This document shows, piece after piece, positions 1-13,900 of a stretch of 64,000 bases of DNA (within the stretch, counting starts at the first letter, position 1; each line of letters starts with the position of its first letter). A program made the translations under genes and the position numbers. The DNA is from Azadirachta indica (taxonomy: Eukaryota; Streptophyta; Magnoliopsida; Sapindales; Meliaceae), in assembly GCA_022749755.1 (NCBI GenBank), contig CM040447.1:8421587-8485586 (forward strand), in the 5' to 3' direction. The notes under the pieces are model-generated. The model worked only from the letters and a program-made list of their open reading frames with translations, made no database searches and had not been told where the DNA came from.

Positions 1-3000
1 TTTTTATTTATACAAATTTTTAAATTAATTTCGAAATTCTATTTCATACAATTTTAAGAATATTAATCAAAATATCTTTTGGAAAATATTTTTTATTTCT
101 TTTTTTAAACAAATCCCAAATATAAATCGCGTTTCAACAAATTTATTTATGTTGTTAATGAAAACTTGATATTTGTTCATAATTTAATGTAACATATCGA
201 TTTAAATTTTTTATTACTATCAAGATAATATTTTTATCCTTAAATTATGTTAAAACAATAAATTAGAATATAATTTGCTCAATAATATTTTTTTTTGCTA
301 ATAAGACCTTCATGAAACTAAAACAAATTAAAACTAGGAATTAATTTGTCAAAATTATCGAAAATGTTTTGATTTATTATTTTAAGAATGTTTAGAGATG
401 AAAATGTTCTTATTTCATTATTTATTAATTTTAACATGTTCTACTCTGTACATAAACAAAAATTAAATTAATTTTCTCTAAAATTAGTGTGAATACCCCT
501 CTAAGATTAGTTTGAGATAATCCATCTTATGATCTCTTAAATTAGTTAAGGCATAATCAAAGGTAAAATAACATCTTCCACCCTATGCTTCAGAAAAATA
601 AGAAACTATACATATTTATCTTAATTATAACAATGTAGTCACTGGCCTTGTTTTTCCACCCTATTTTCATATATAATAAAAAAAAAATTAAAATTTTAAA
701 ATTGGATAAACTATGTCCTAATGTATTATTTTATCAATGTTGAGCAGCAAAAATGTTATCTTCCCAATAATCAAAATAAATGAGTTGAATGCAATTATGT
801 TGAGTGATGGGATCCCAATGAGCTTTTATTATTATCATTATTTTGACTCACCAATGAGCTTGTGTTAAGAGAATGATTTCACAATTGCTTCATCACCAAG
901 CATATATGATGAACCCATGGCCAATGTGTCTTCATTATATTATACATTACATAATGAACTGTTCTCTATTCTGTTTTTTTCAATTATTATGTTCATTTCA
1001 TTCATTCTATATGATTTTTTTTAATTTTTTTTAATTGGGTTTTCATTCAATCTACGTTATTTAATTTCCAAGAAAGTGCCAATGCCAATCATCTCATTTG
1101 TGGATTATTATTGGAGACTATTGTATTACAAATGTCAGCTAAATCTAGGGTTGCTCGAGTGTGACACTATTAGTTTACTTGGTACAAAATTAAAGATTTT
1201 GAATTGACTAAAAATGATGTAATTATTAAACGAGTGATATAAATTAATTATTTTAAAATTCAAGTTTTATAATTTTTACTTTTTAACACGTAGATAAGTT
1301 TTTCATAAATTTAAGTATTTAAACAAGAGTGCTACTTATTTCTATGATTTTTTCTTAAAACTATTTTTCTTATTTACAATTTTAAACTTAATTTAAAATT
1401 AGACAAAAAAATTTCTCTAATTTAATTTATATTAAATATTGTTTACATTTCATCGTACATATAATTTATTAGTACTTTTATTAATTTTAATTTTTACTTA
1501 TCATAAACTTTCTTTCCTTTTTCAAACTTTTTCTTTCATTTCTTAATAAATTTTATTTTTCAACAAATTTATAAGAATTTTAAATTGATAAATAAATAAT
1601 TATGGAGAGAAAATTGATGGTTAAGATTTTCAATCACAATTTGGAATTGAGTGGGAATTTGTCAGTTACAAGTTAATTGACTGTATTTTTGAAAAAAACT
1701 TTAATTAATCATTTTTAGTCAAAAAATTGAGAACACGCTAAAATTTGCAAAGAAGTAATTATTTTAAAGGGACAAATAAAGAAAAAGAGTTTTACAAGAA
1801 TTTTGAAAGGGTGACAATAACTCTACTCTTTAACAATTATCTCATATTAATTTATTTATAATTTGATAAATTTATTTTATATTTGCACATTTTAAAAAAG
1901 TTTAGGTATTATTATCACATTTTAAAAGTACTTAATTATATTGAGGATAAAATTTATTAGTATGTGATGAGTTAGTGTTCCAAATATATAGAAAAAGAAT
2001 ATGTTAAGTAGGTGATACGATTACAATTGACTTAATTCATTTAATAATTTTATTTGAGTTAGTGTTTTTAATTTTTACATTATTATTAAATGAGTTGGGT
2101 GCAAATAGGATTAAAATATACCTTTAAAACATTATAATTAAATATAATGTAAACAAAAAAATTAATTATAATATTTTAAATTTGATATATTAAAATTTGA
2201 ACTTAATGTATCAAATTTTAAGTATACAACACTTAAATCAAAAATTGTCTAATACAAATTGCAACCACTTCTTTTAAAAAATTTATTAAATATATTAATT
2301 GACCTTTGCATTAAGTTTTTTCAAAATTTTTCATTTGGTAATAATACAGTTATTTTTATTATTTTTAACACAATTTTATTTGTAAATTTGGGTCTATCAT
2401 GAATTTAAACTGGCAATATAATAATAATGTTTAAATATTTATATTTACCACCATTTTTAGTCTCATAAATAATTAAAAAGATGAATTGTGGATATTGATG
2501 GATTAATGATTCTTAATTCAACTGATAAATAAAAAAAAAATAGATTGTTAATTTGATTGTAATTAGTATGATTATAAAGTGGGATGTGATGTCAGTAATA
2601 TATGAGTCCACTTGAGAAATACTGAAACAATAAATTAAATTAATGCCAAGTGAATGTTGAAATAAAATAATGATTGTGAAAAATAGTAATAATGGTTGTG
2701 AATTGGTCATCAAAATTAGTTTTTTGGCTTGCCTTCGGATGTGGGATATAATTACTTATTGCTTTATGTTTGAGTGCTATTTGTTCGGCTTATAATTAGT
2801 AAAAGTAGATAGAGAGTCTTAGTGACTATTTTGTTTGATTTTTTTTGTTAATTAAAAGAATTTTTAAATATTTATTTCTTATTTTTTTATTATTTAAAAA
2901 TTAAAAATGTTATTTTCATATATGGAAAGAATGTTAAAATTTTAAGTATTTAGTGATAGAGTTTTTTAAATGTTTTAAAATGTTAAATTATTTAAAATAC

Positions 3001-3770
3001 TCTTATTTTGTTTTAAAAAATTTGTATTACTTCCTTATAATGTAGCCTTAACAACTTATATATTAAAAGTACTTATTTAATTTTTCTTAAAAATTATTTT
3101 TGACGACCAACTAATTGATAAATTTAATAAAAACTCTAGCTATAAAAATTGTACTGGATAAAATGTTTACTTTCAAAATACTTTGCTAATTTATATTGGG
3201 ACTAATATTATCTATCTATATTAATATGCTTAACATAGTTGCAAAACATATATTAAAAAGTTTGCAAAATTTTTTCAACATAAATAATGAAAATTAAAAA
3301 TAATTTTTATTTAAAATATTAAATATTTTATTATATTATTGAAATTTACTTTTATTCAAATTAAATTTTAACTCTACACTGCTTTGAAAGGTAGGAGTTC
3401 AATATAAAATGGAGAGTAATTTTTCTTCTTAAAATAAGTTGACACAAATTTCATATTAGGTGCAAATTTTCATGAATAGCACCAAACTAGATTAGATCAA
3501 ACCTTTCAATAAATTTATATTATAATATTGATATATTATACCTATAATTTATAATATGTAAGAAAAAGATTAGTGAGACCTAAATAAAACTTTTGCCATA
3601 AAGTAACCAAACGGTAGCTTGCTTCCTTCTTAATGCATTTAATCATGTATCAACATTTAGAAAGTCAAATGAGTGGAAGACGAAACAGGGGAGGTGAGTG
3701 TGCGCGTGTTGTTAATATGATGATGACAAAACAAAGCTTAATATATTTTTGATGTATATGGGTAGAACAA
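1..3770. other. AT-rich intergenic spacer, no gene seen
   Basis: Very AT-rich sequence with stops in all frames. The few open frames of 60-70 codons have low-complexity composition (I, F, L, N, Y) and match no family I know. I see no RNA gene and no clear element boundary here. Confidence 0.6.
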
Positions 3771-3772
3771 TA

Positions 3773-4661
3773 TTCTCTTTTTTATATATTTTTACATCAA
3801 TTATTAATTTTTAAATAAGGATAAATGAAGGATTTAAATTTAATGAAATAAAATATAACAAATATTTTATATTTATTAATTAATATCTTTTATATCTTTT
3901 AATTCTCTATTTTTTCTTTTTTGTCTCGTAATTTGTAAAATCTTTCTCTTACTTTTTTCTCATTTTTATTATACCTTCTCCCCCTCTCATTATATCTTTC
4001 ATTTTAATTGTTACTTGCAAACTAAAAAATTTAAAAATTATTCTGATTAATTCATCTAAAAATATTTAAATAAAAATTATTTTAATTAATTTATTTATCT
4101 AAAAACTTTAAATTTTATCATAATTAAAAAATGTCAAAAAAAAATATTAATTCATGAGAATGCATGGAAAGTTTTATTGTAAAATTTGAAATCCTTCAAA
4201 ACCAAAACTTTTAACTTTTAATTTTGAATTTAGAATATAAATTTATTTTCATGCATTTAATTAAAGTATGTAAAAATACTAAATAATTTTATCACCATGA
4301 TCATTAATTAAATAATATCTTTTTATAAAATAATAATATCTAAATTTCAATTTTTTTAATATATATTTACAAAATAGTAATTGTTAAGTTTTTTAACTCA
4401 TAAAAGATAATTAAAATTAAAAAATATTTGAGAAGAGAGAAAATGTAGTAAAAAAAGAGAAAATAAAAATTAAAAGATATAATAAAAAAGGAGAGAGGTT
4501 TTATAAGTGAGGTAAGAAAGAAAAAAGAAAAAAGATATAAAAGATTTTATTAGATCTGTTTTCAAAAATTTTTTATATTTGTTAGATAAAATTCTAATCT
4601 TTGATAAACACTTAATTTAAGGGTTAATAGTTGATGTAAAAATATACGTAAAAAAAGAGAA
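3773..4661. mobile_element. Foldback / MITE-like element with ~250 bp inverted arms
   Basis: The left arm (3773 to about 4010) begins TTCTCTTTTTTATATATTTT. The reverse complement of the right arm (about 4400 to 4661) begins TTCTCTTTTTTTACGTATAT. Both continue with TTTTACATCAA and then an alignable run of C/T-rich blocks (TCTTTTATATCTTTT, ...TTATTATA). The middle is AT-rich and non-coding. I could not find a clean target-site duplication. The right flank is an (AT)n tract that may have grown over it. It could be a non-autonomous Mutator-like or foldback element; the superfamily is uncertain. Confidence 0.55.

Positions 4662-4663
<2 letters not shown>

Positions 4664-4699
<36 letters not shown>
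4664..4699. repeat. (AT)n microsatellite
   Basis: Uninterrupted alternating AT of about 35 bp directly at the right end of the foldback element. Confidence 0.9.
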
Positions 4700-4704
<5 letters not shown>

Positions 4705-7480
4705 TTAAGTAGCATAAAAATGAAATAATAATATTTTTTCAATTTTTTGATTTATTTATATGTTTATAAAATAATTTCATATGTCTTACTTTTTTGTTCT
4801 TGATCAATGAAAATATGTAATATTTTATTATGATTATTTTTTACAAGTCTTTAAATAACCAACCTATCACATACTTTTTTTTTTTTTAATTTCATTTTGA
4901 TGATAGTTACAAGATATATAATAATTTTATTACATTAATTTATTTAATTTTTTATTTTAAGATAAAAATAATAATATTTTAGATTTAAGATAGTATGTAC
5001 ATATTATTGAAATTTTAAGAAAAACATATGTTAAGTTGTTAATTGTAGACTAGACATTTTGTTATATTTTTAACCTGATTTTAAAAAAAAAAAAATTCTA
5101 TCCTTATCATAAGATTATAGTCCATCAACAATATTAGATTATATTATCTAATCATTTACAAAATTATATATAAATATTATAGAATCATTAGTTTTCAAAT
5201 ATTTGCATTGACATGATATGGATAAAAAATAATTAATTCAATTTTTTGGATTTAAATATTTAAATCTTGTTAAATTTTAAATCTATTTAAATAAAGATAT
5301 ATAGGTGAAAAATGAGCTAGTACAACACAAGCCTCGAATGAGAAATAGAAGGGAGGCACGACACTTGAAACTTACATAGACTTTGATCCAAATATTTCAT
5401 TAAAATAATTAAATATAATTTAAAAAAAAAGATAAAATTAACAACACAAAATAATAGTTGTATAAAATCATATTTATTACTATTTTGATAATTTAATTGA
5501 TGATAATTTTTAAATTTAATAATAATTTTCTTTAAATTTCACACATTCTAAACTTACCCCACTCTATACACCAAACGTAAATTAAAAAAAATAATAATTA
5601 AGAATAAAGAATTCAAAAACTATCGTAACAGAAATTTAATCAAATTAGTTTGCTGTAAATTTGAACAATATAAATTCAATAGTTGAATGGCAAAAAAGCT
5701 CACGCCAATGTGTGGATACTTTTTTGGATGAATTATAATAATATTTGTCTAAAAGGCTATAAACTCGCAAGTAAATAAGCGATTCTATCATCAATATATT
5801 TTTATTTGTAATATTAAAAAGAGAAATTCTGTACAAAAAGGAAACAGCAAACAAACAAACTAAAAATAAATAAATAAATAAATAAAAGGGAAGAGGTATT
5901 ATAACGAGCAATGTAGTTGTCGTGTTGTGTGGGATGGCATGGGAGACAAAGCATGTACATTGATTGGAGAAAACTACAGACAGTGCCACGACCTACCCCT
6001 ACAATATATTATATTTTTTAATTCGCGAACTCAAAACTCAATAAAATAAAATTTAAAAAAAAAAAATGATAGCCTGACAATGTGAAGAGCATCAAACACT
6101 TAATTTGGGTGTCAAAAGACCAATTTATCCCTACAAGATATTAGGGGTAGTGACAATCGAGATTCAGAAATTGTTGGGGACAATTTAAAAATAAAAACAA
6201 AATTATGTTTAAGTCTCACAAAAAGTTGGTATTATCATATTTTTATTAAATTTGTTTTCAAAATGAAGTAAAAGCCAACTTAAAATATATCTAGTGTTGA
6301 AATATTGAGATTTTTGTGTAACAATTATTCTGAAATAGAAATACTAGCTTTTAAATAAAATGTTGACTAGTGTTGGCAAAGATTAACCATTAAAATTAGT
6401 TGTGAAGTGAGATTAGAATAATATTTAGAAAAAGTATTGTATATGTTTGATAATTATGCAGTAAAAACAATTTTTTATACCATAATCAATATTTAGGAAT
6501 ACTTAATTCTTTATTTTTTTTAATAATTAATAAATCAAATTTCTATGAAACAATAATATTTCAGTGAAATAATAAATCAAATATAAATTGGTTAATTTTA
6601 ACAATTTAGTTCACCATGTACAATTGTGTCAAAAAATAGAGTACAAATTAAATTGTTAAAATTGAATAATCAATATATTAAATTGTTTTTGTTTTACTAA
6701 CTTTTAGAGATGAAAGATGTTATCTACCATTGTTATTTTCTACACACACTTTAACAAATATTTTTTAATTAACAATTCAATAATAAAATAAATAAATTTT
6801 ATTTTCTTCTACAATATTATTTTAAAATATTTTGTTAAAAAATCATTTCTCAATAGTGCACAATAAATATTCGTAACTAACTTTTAGATTTTTATTATTT
6901 CTTTCTAGTTTATGTCTATTTAGTAGTTGAAAATATGTTCTTATAAGATTTTTAGTATTATCATTTTTTACTTAATCTTGAAAGTAAAGTTAGAAAATGT
7001 TTAATAATATCAATTTTTAGTAGAGTACACTGATTTAATATTTGATATTTAATATTTTTATGAATTTAAAATAAAAACACCTTAATTTTAAACATGGTTT
7101 CACTTGATAATTTGACAAAATTGTAAGTTTATTGAATTTTAGGTAGACAATAAGGATATGATTGTAGTTATCCACTAAAAGCAGAAGGCATACAAAAGAA
7201 TTTAATTTCTTGTGATAAAGCGCATGAAATGGAAATAAAGAGAAAGGGATAATTACATTTATCCTCTTAATATTAATAAAATTACAAATTAAAATATAAA
7301 TTTCCTAATTATGACAATTTAATCCCCCATCCTAGAATTTTAAACTTGCTTTTAACAAGTCACTACAGCATCGGGGACTAAGATGTTAAAATTAAGAAAG
7401 AAATAATACCCTCATTTGTTATTAGTTCAAATTATATTGACGAAAATGTTATTTATCCCCTATGAGAAAACATCACTATC
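4700..7480. other. AT-rich intergenic spacer, no gene seen
   Basis: The longest open frame (5645-5989, minus) lacks codon structure or a recognisable domain and ends in poly-purine/pyrimidine runs. I judge it non-coding. No RNA gene or clear element was recognised. Confidence 0.55.
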
Positions 7481-7489
7481 ATGTCAGTA

Positions 7490-7972
7490 GGAAGGATTAA
7501 GACCAACTGCCAATTGGACCTGTGTTGTTGTTCTGTGGGGACAACAACAACACAGACCCTTGTTCCTGCAATTGTTGTATTTCATTTTTTTTCGTTTTCG
7601 TTTTCGTTTTCATTCCATATTATTATTTTCTGTATGTTTCAGCTTTTAAATTAAAACTCTCTTTCTTCCCTCTGGTCATCACAGGATCTCCTCTCCTTTC
7701 CTTCAACACATTTCAAAACCCATGAAAAATTAAACTAAAAGGAGCTTCGTAGCTCGCCTTTCATGCCCGAAGATCTTTCGCTTTCCTTTTCGCTCTCGTC
7801 CCACATTTTCATTCTACTCGTGATTTCTTTCAACAATGGCTTACACTTATCACATTTCCATATCTGGGTTGAAGAATGATCGATTTGCAGTCTTCAAAGA
7901 TCTGTGAAGTAGCGTTCTGCCTTTTTCCCACCTCGAGCACCGTTCGGGATCGACGCTGGTTAAGTTTTCGGT
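7490..7972 (+). promoter_or_regulatory. Probable promoter and 5' leader of the kinase-like gene
   Basis: Sequence directly upstream of the proposed start codon. It contains a strong short hairpin (stem 7520-7532 with 7543-7555, 13 bp), four TTTTCG-like units around 7588-7612, and long CT-rich stretches (7650-7830) typical of plant 5' leaders. GC content rises clearly over the spacer. The transcription start cannot be placed from sequence alone. The ORF at 7522-7725 is read as leader sequence, not as a gene. Confidence 0.45.
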
Positions 7973-10900
7973 ATGGAGTTAGGTAAGTATTTGATGAAAT
8001 GCTGCTGTAATTATTCCCTTCGTTGGCATTTTTGCTTTCTTTTTTTTTTTTTGGAAGTTATTGTATCCAGTTGGAATCTCTATAAATAGTATTATCACCT
8101 TGTGTTAATTATTACTATGCTTTTTTTCTTGTTCTTCTAATTTTTTTTTTTATTTTTTTTCAATATTAGTAAGTAGAACAAGAGTTTAATGTTAGTTGGA
8201 AATTTAGGTGGTAGTTTGATCCTTTCAATGATCAGTTGCTGCAAGTTGTCTATGATTATATTTGTGAGAATCAAATGCTTGGATTACATTATAGCAATGG
8301 GCTATGATTCGTTCATCAGTTAAAACATTGCAGGTAGAACCCACAGCTTAATGCATGAAGATGGTAAGGTGGTTTCTATGTCATGTAATGTAATGTAGAG
8401 TCCAATGGATACCATATATAATGCCCCATCAATTCCCAAAAAACGAAAATCCCCATAGTTAGAAATAACCAGATCAACAATATTACCTCTTCTTTGTATG
8501 TGATGAAAGATAGGTGAAATCACTTAAGCTTAGGAAAGCTAAGCATTCGATCGAGTCCTTGATCATCATGAAGGAGTGCAATGATTGTTTTTGACTGCTT
8601 GGGAGTTGCATTCTAACCAAAGAAATTTCCAACCTTTGTAAGTCACAAATTCAACAGCTTAAATATCTGCAGGAAGCTTTGGTTAGAAAACAATATGCCA
8701 CCCTACTGAAAACAGAAGTTCCATGAACAGATCCATCAAAACCATGGAAACTCTCCCATGTAACTGTAATCCTTAATTTAATGAATGCCTTAGAAGGTGA
8801 CACATAAGTGGAACTACCTTAGGAGCTTTCCCCAACTGTGGATTACTTCCTAAAACTTGTGTAATTTGCTCATTTGAATATGTGAGGATGTTCATGGATT
8901 GGATACTGGCTGCTATTATATATGAGAAATAGCCTGTGCACCTCATAATAATTTAATATCTTCCCATTCTCAAACTAGTGATTATTCTCACCTTTCTGTA
9001 TGAAATGAATGATCATCAGCACAGTCTTACAGGTTAAAGATCTGAGAAAGGCAAAGTTTCTGTACTATGGAATTCAAATAAGCTTCCTAGACACAGGGAA
9101 ATACAAAGGAATCCTAAGAGAATTTTCCAGCCAGCACAAGCTCTTTTGCCAAGAATGCAACCAAAAGCAAATGATTAATTAGTATACTCCACATAGCCAA
9201 GATTATCGCACAAAAGACGAATTGAAACTAGAATGCATACTTTTTTCTTTGCTATTGGTGATCTGTTGGAAGTTTATTAAAGAAAAATGCCCACTGGCTG
9301 TGAAGTTTTGGAGGAATAAATGGAGTAAAAATATATTGATTCCAGATTTTAATAGAATAGAAAACCTGTCTGGAGTTATAGCTCTGTGCAATGCAGCAGA
9401 ATGCTCCTAACAAGCAGATATGGATTTTCCTCATAAGGAATGATCATGTTCAAAATTTGACAATGAATCTTAACTAACTGTGAAGAGACCAAGATTGGTT
9501 TGAAATCACCCACAATAGTGTTCATCTTAGTCCTGCTCCTAACCACATGATAGGTTCAACAAGCCATTTGTCATGCAAAAGGTTTATAGATTTTCCATTC
9601 TGAACAATCACTGCCCTCGTAGTATGAATAATATGCATAAGCAAACAGTATTTTAAATTTCATTTATTTTACTATTTTACTTCTAATGTAGGTTAGCTAT
9701 GGTATGAAAAGGTACCTTCTGAACATCAATTGAAATTTATGAATAATAAAAAGGATAAGATTGTACCAGCAAGGAGTGATGAAAAATAATGCTTTTGGTT
9801 TTATGATATTGGATGCTCTAGAGCACATTGCATTGATATCTCCTTTGCCTTTTCTTTTTACCTGAAATAAAACTGAAATAATTTGTTAAGAATAAAGAAA
9901 TGAGGTGGATCATGTGTACAGCAAGACAGGAAGAGAAGCCTGATAAATGTGGCTTCAACTATACAAAAACATCCTGATAAATTCTTTTTCCCTGTTATAT
10001 ATTCGTCATTTTGATTTTATGGAATTTCTGAAATTGATCTGTGAGTTTATTGGCTAATTCATAAATTTCTGTTATGCCTTAGCATCATTCTCAATGTTGC
10101 TTGTGAATATGATGCAGAAGTTTAATGATTAAGATGACACAGGTTCTCAACAAAATGGTTTGGACTCATCTCCAGGGCAAAGTTTAAATGGAAGCTTCAG
10201 GAAATCTGGATCTGGTGTGTATTATCTTTGACATCCAATTGTGGGCCTTGTATATGACATGTTTTATTCAATACATGTTGGCAATGATTCTCAAGTTAAA
10301 GAGTTCATGTCACTACTAACATCTCCACACCATTTTCCAAATGGACATGCTGGCCTCTTGTTGATATCATGTTTCCATTACTGTATTATTTACACTCTCA
10401 GACCTTTGGTATTTGGTTATCCCTGCATGTATTATCAAGTTTTTCCTTTTTAATTAAAGCATTACTCCATTTCCCTTGCAAACTTATGTATCTCAACTGA
10501 AATATCTACCAAGTGGTTGATGCAGTTAACCTGGTAAGGCATATGACGTGCCAAGTCAATTTTCTTTGAGAATTGAGTCTAGGATATTTTTCACCTGAAT
10601 GTCATTACTCTTACCATTATTTATCCTTAACATTCCCCAGGAAAAAAATAAAAAATGGTGGCAACTACTTATAACCAGTTTTTATTGTAGATTAATCACT
10701 ATCACTGATTTTTCTGTGATGATGACCTATCGTACTAGTAAATATCATTTGCTGTATACAAGGGAAAATTTTGAGACTGAAAGTAGAATATTAGAATTAT
10801 GCACTGATTAGCTAGCAGACAATGATTTCTACTTTGACAAAAAAGTTTTAGAAGTCGCAACCTTCTGATTCTTGATCCTAGCCCATCATATCTCAACTGG

Positions 10901-13900
10901 CTTTTTCAAATGTTGTAATATTATTTACTCTTTTCCTACTTTTTCATTTCATTACACAAAATTCTGTTCTTCCTTTTCCTGGTGGAGTTTGTTTTGTAGT
11001 TTGATGCTCCATATCACTCTTCTGAATGCCTACTGTTTATTCTGCTTAAGCATAGTTTTGTATCATCTTATAAATGGGAATTATGCTGAATCTTACTGGT
11101 ATGTGGCTCAGGTTTGCTTCGAAATGATTTTGACACATCTCCAGTGCAGAGCTTGGATGGAAGTTTCAGAAAATCTAATTCTGGTTTGTAATAATGGCTG
11201 ATCTCCTTTTTTTTTTTTTTTTCCTTGTTTTCTCCTATGGTGCTGGATTACCTGTTCTTCATTTACCTCAGTCAAACTGTTTGCTATAAATCATAGCCTT
11301 TTTACTTGATTTTTTCTGTGAATAATAAAATCGTAATTCGTTTATGACATAGATATTAAACTTTCTAATACATTATTTTAGAAAATTGGAAATTGATTTA
11401 AAATACCATGCACCAATAGAAAGAAAAGGAAATGTTTCCTAGTTTTACTGCCTCTCTCATACTTGGAGGACTACTCAGTTGATTCATAAAGCTAGAATGG
11501 GGAAATTGGACAGATGAACTAGTTAAGAAACAAATGTTGGCTTATCAAATCAGAGCTAGAAAGGAGGACATTTTCTTCTACTTAAGCTAAAGAAAAGCCA
11601 ATATGTAAGTGCAAACCCTTTTATGTGCTCCTGCACAGAGCTAAGAGCTTAGCAATTTCTTTTCCTATCAAAATTGTATATATATATAGATCGAAAAGAA
11701 GATGGTTGGTAATATTTTAGGAAGCAAGTCCCTAGTTTCCATGTCTACAATCATCCTTTTTCTACCTAGTCCATTGAATTTCTATTCAATATGGGTATTG
11801 AGCTGATGTAAGGGTCACTGTGGAATGCAGTTATATCTGCCCACAGTATGTCTGCAATTTCAGCTTCAAGCAAGTTTATTCCTACTTCCAGAAGAATGTA
11901 CAAGGCACTAAAGGATTATGGAAGGAAACTCATTGACCAAGAACTATTCACACACAGTCTTGAGGACTGGGTTCTGGAAAAATCTCTTGCAGATGCAGCT
12001 AGTGGAGAGCAACAACGTTTTGTGTGTCCATTTCTGATGGATGAATTGCGCATGCTTGATTTAGCATTGGAAGGGGTTTTATTTCAGCAACTCTGTCGTA
12101 TGCCATGCTCATCTTATGCATCAGATGACCTGAAAGAAGACGCGTTTCTTGCAGTAGAGGACTTTCTTCATGCCACAGTACATGGCTTGTGGCGTACATT
12201 TTGGCATAAAAGTGGACCATTGCCGCTCTTTCTATCTTGTCCTCGTCATCCTGGATCCAAGTTTTATACCATAGAGAAGGCAATATCAAGGGGAAGGCTT
12301 GATGAGCTCTGTGGTTTAGCTTTGATATCAAAAACTGGGAGTGATCTGCATGTACACTGGGACCAAGTGATGCAGTTTGCCTTATTCAAATCAGATATAT
12401 TGTCAGGAAATGAGTCGAAATTGTCTCCTACCAGCATTTGTGAAGCCTTGTTTTATGGTATTCATGTCCTTCTATCTAGGAGTTTGAGCAAGTATTGCAC
12501 TGTTGGCAGTGCTTCTATTTTTGTTTTAGTTTTTGATTCAAAATTTGGTGGAGTGGTAAAACTTGGGGGTGATCTTGGAAAACTTGAATTCAACTCAACT
12601 GACCCATACCAATCCGTGGTTGAGTGGATCAAATGTCATGCTGTAATCAGTGTTTCATCAGTAGACCAAATATGGAACAAGATGGGGAATGCAAGTTGGG
12701 GAGACCTTGGAACTCTACAGGTGATTCTAGCAACCTTCTATTCCATCGTCCAGTGGAATGGACCACCAAGAAAGTCTATAGCTTCATTGGTTTCAGATCA
12801 TAGCCTTCGTCTTCAAAAACGTAGGCTTGAGTGCCGCTTAATTGAGAATGAAAATGCACTTGTACATTTTGAACAGGCTAGCCATCAACAGGGAGAGATA
12901 GTTGAAGTTGAGCATAATGACGATCCATCTTTCAGAAAGCGAGCATCGAGGATAAAGCTAAAGCAGGGTGAAATTTTGGTGTTGGAAGATCAACGACAGG
13001 GGCAAAAAAGTTTCCAAATACAGGAGTCTTTGGCAGGAGAGCAGTATTTCATCTACACTGCTGTTTCTCTTGATAATCCCACAGAACCATTGACTTTATA
13101 CGTGGGTGCTCATCCATCTAGACTGGAGCCATCTTGGGAAGATATGAGTCTATGGTACCAAGTACAGAGGCAAACAAAAGTATTAAACATCTTGAAGCAG
13201 CAGGGAGTTTCAAGCAAATATTTACCAGAAATAATTGCTTCAGGTCGAATATTGCATTCTGGTGCTTGCAGGAAACAGAGCCCAGGGGGCCGTTGTGATC
13301 ATCCATGGTGTGGAACCCCAATACTAGGTACATTTCCTGTCGGAGAGCCACTTTCAATAATAGTTGCCCATGATGGGCCATTGTCTTCTGAGGAGGCAAT
13401 ACATTGCTGCCGAGACTGCCTAGCTGCTCTACGAAGTGCAGCATTGGCAAATGTCCAGCATGGAGATATTTGTCCAGAAAACATAATACGGGTTGTGAAC
13501 ACACAAGGCAGAAGAAACAGATATTCATACATGCCAATATCATGGGGTCGTGCAGTTTTGGAAGAGAGGGATAGCCCAGCAATAAATTTGCAGTTCTCTT
13601 CATCTCATGCACTACAACATGGTAAGCTTTGCCCATCATCTGATGCAGAGAGTCTAGTTTATCTCTTATATTACATTACTGGGGGAACGATGGAGCAACA
13701 GGATTCAATAGAATCAGCATTGCAATGGAGGGAGAGAAACTGGGGAAAGAGGTTAATACAACAGCAGCTGGGTGAGGTATCGGCAGTCTTGAAGGCATTT
13801 GGTGATTATGTGGATAGTTTATGCGGAACTCCATATCCAGTTGATTATGATATTTGGTTGAAAAGACTTAACAGAGCTGTGGACGTAGATGGTGAGTCAG

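Noticed and set aside
5645..5989. 114-codon minus-strand ORF
   Set aside because: Low-complexity residues, AAATA/ATTT tract inside, no motif, no splice or promoter context.
11840..11846. Splice acceptor CCCACAG at 11846 for the last kinase-like exon
   Set aside because: Using it puts the phase-1 junction out of frame with the 714-codon exon; the acceptor at 11830 keeps the frame.
11999..13639. Minus-strand ORFs of 77-173 codons over the kinase-like exon
   Set aside because: They overlap a long, well-supported plus-strand coding exon; shadows of its codon structure.
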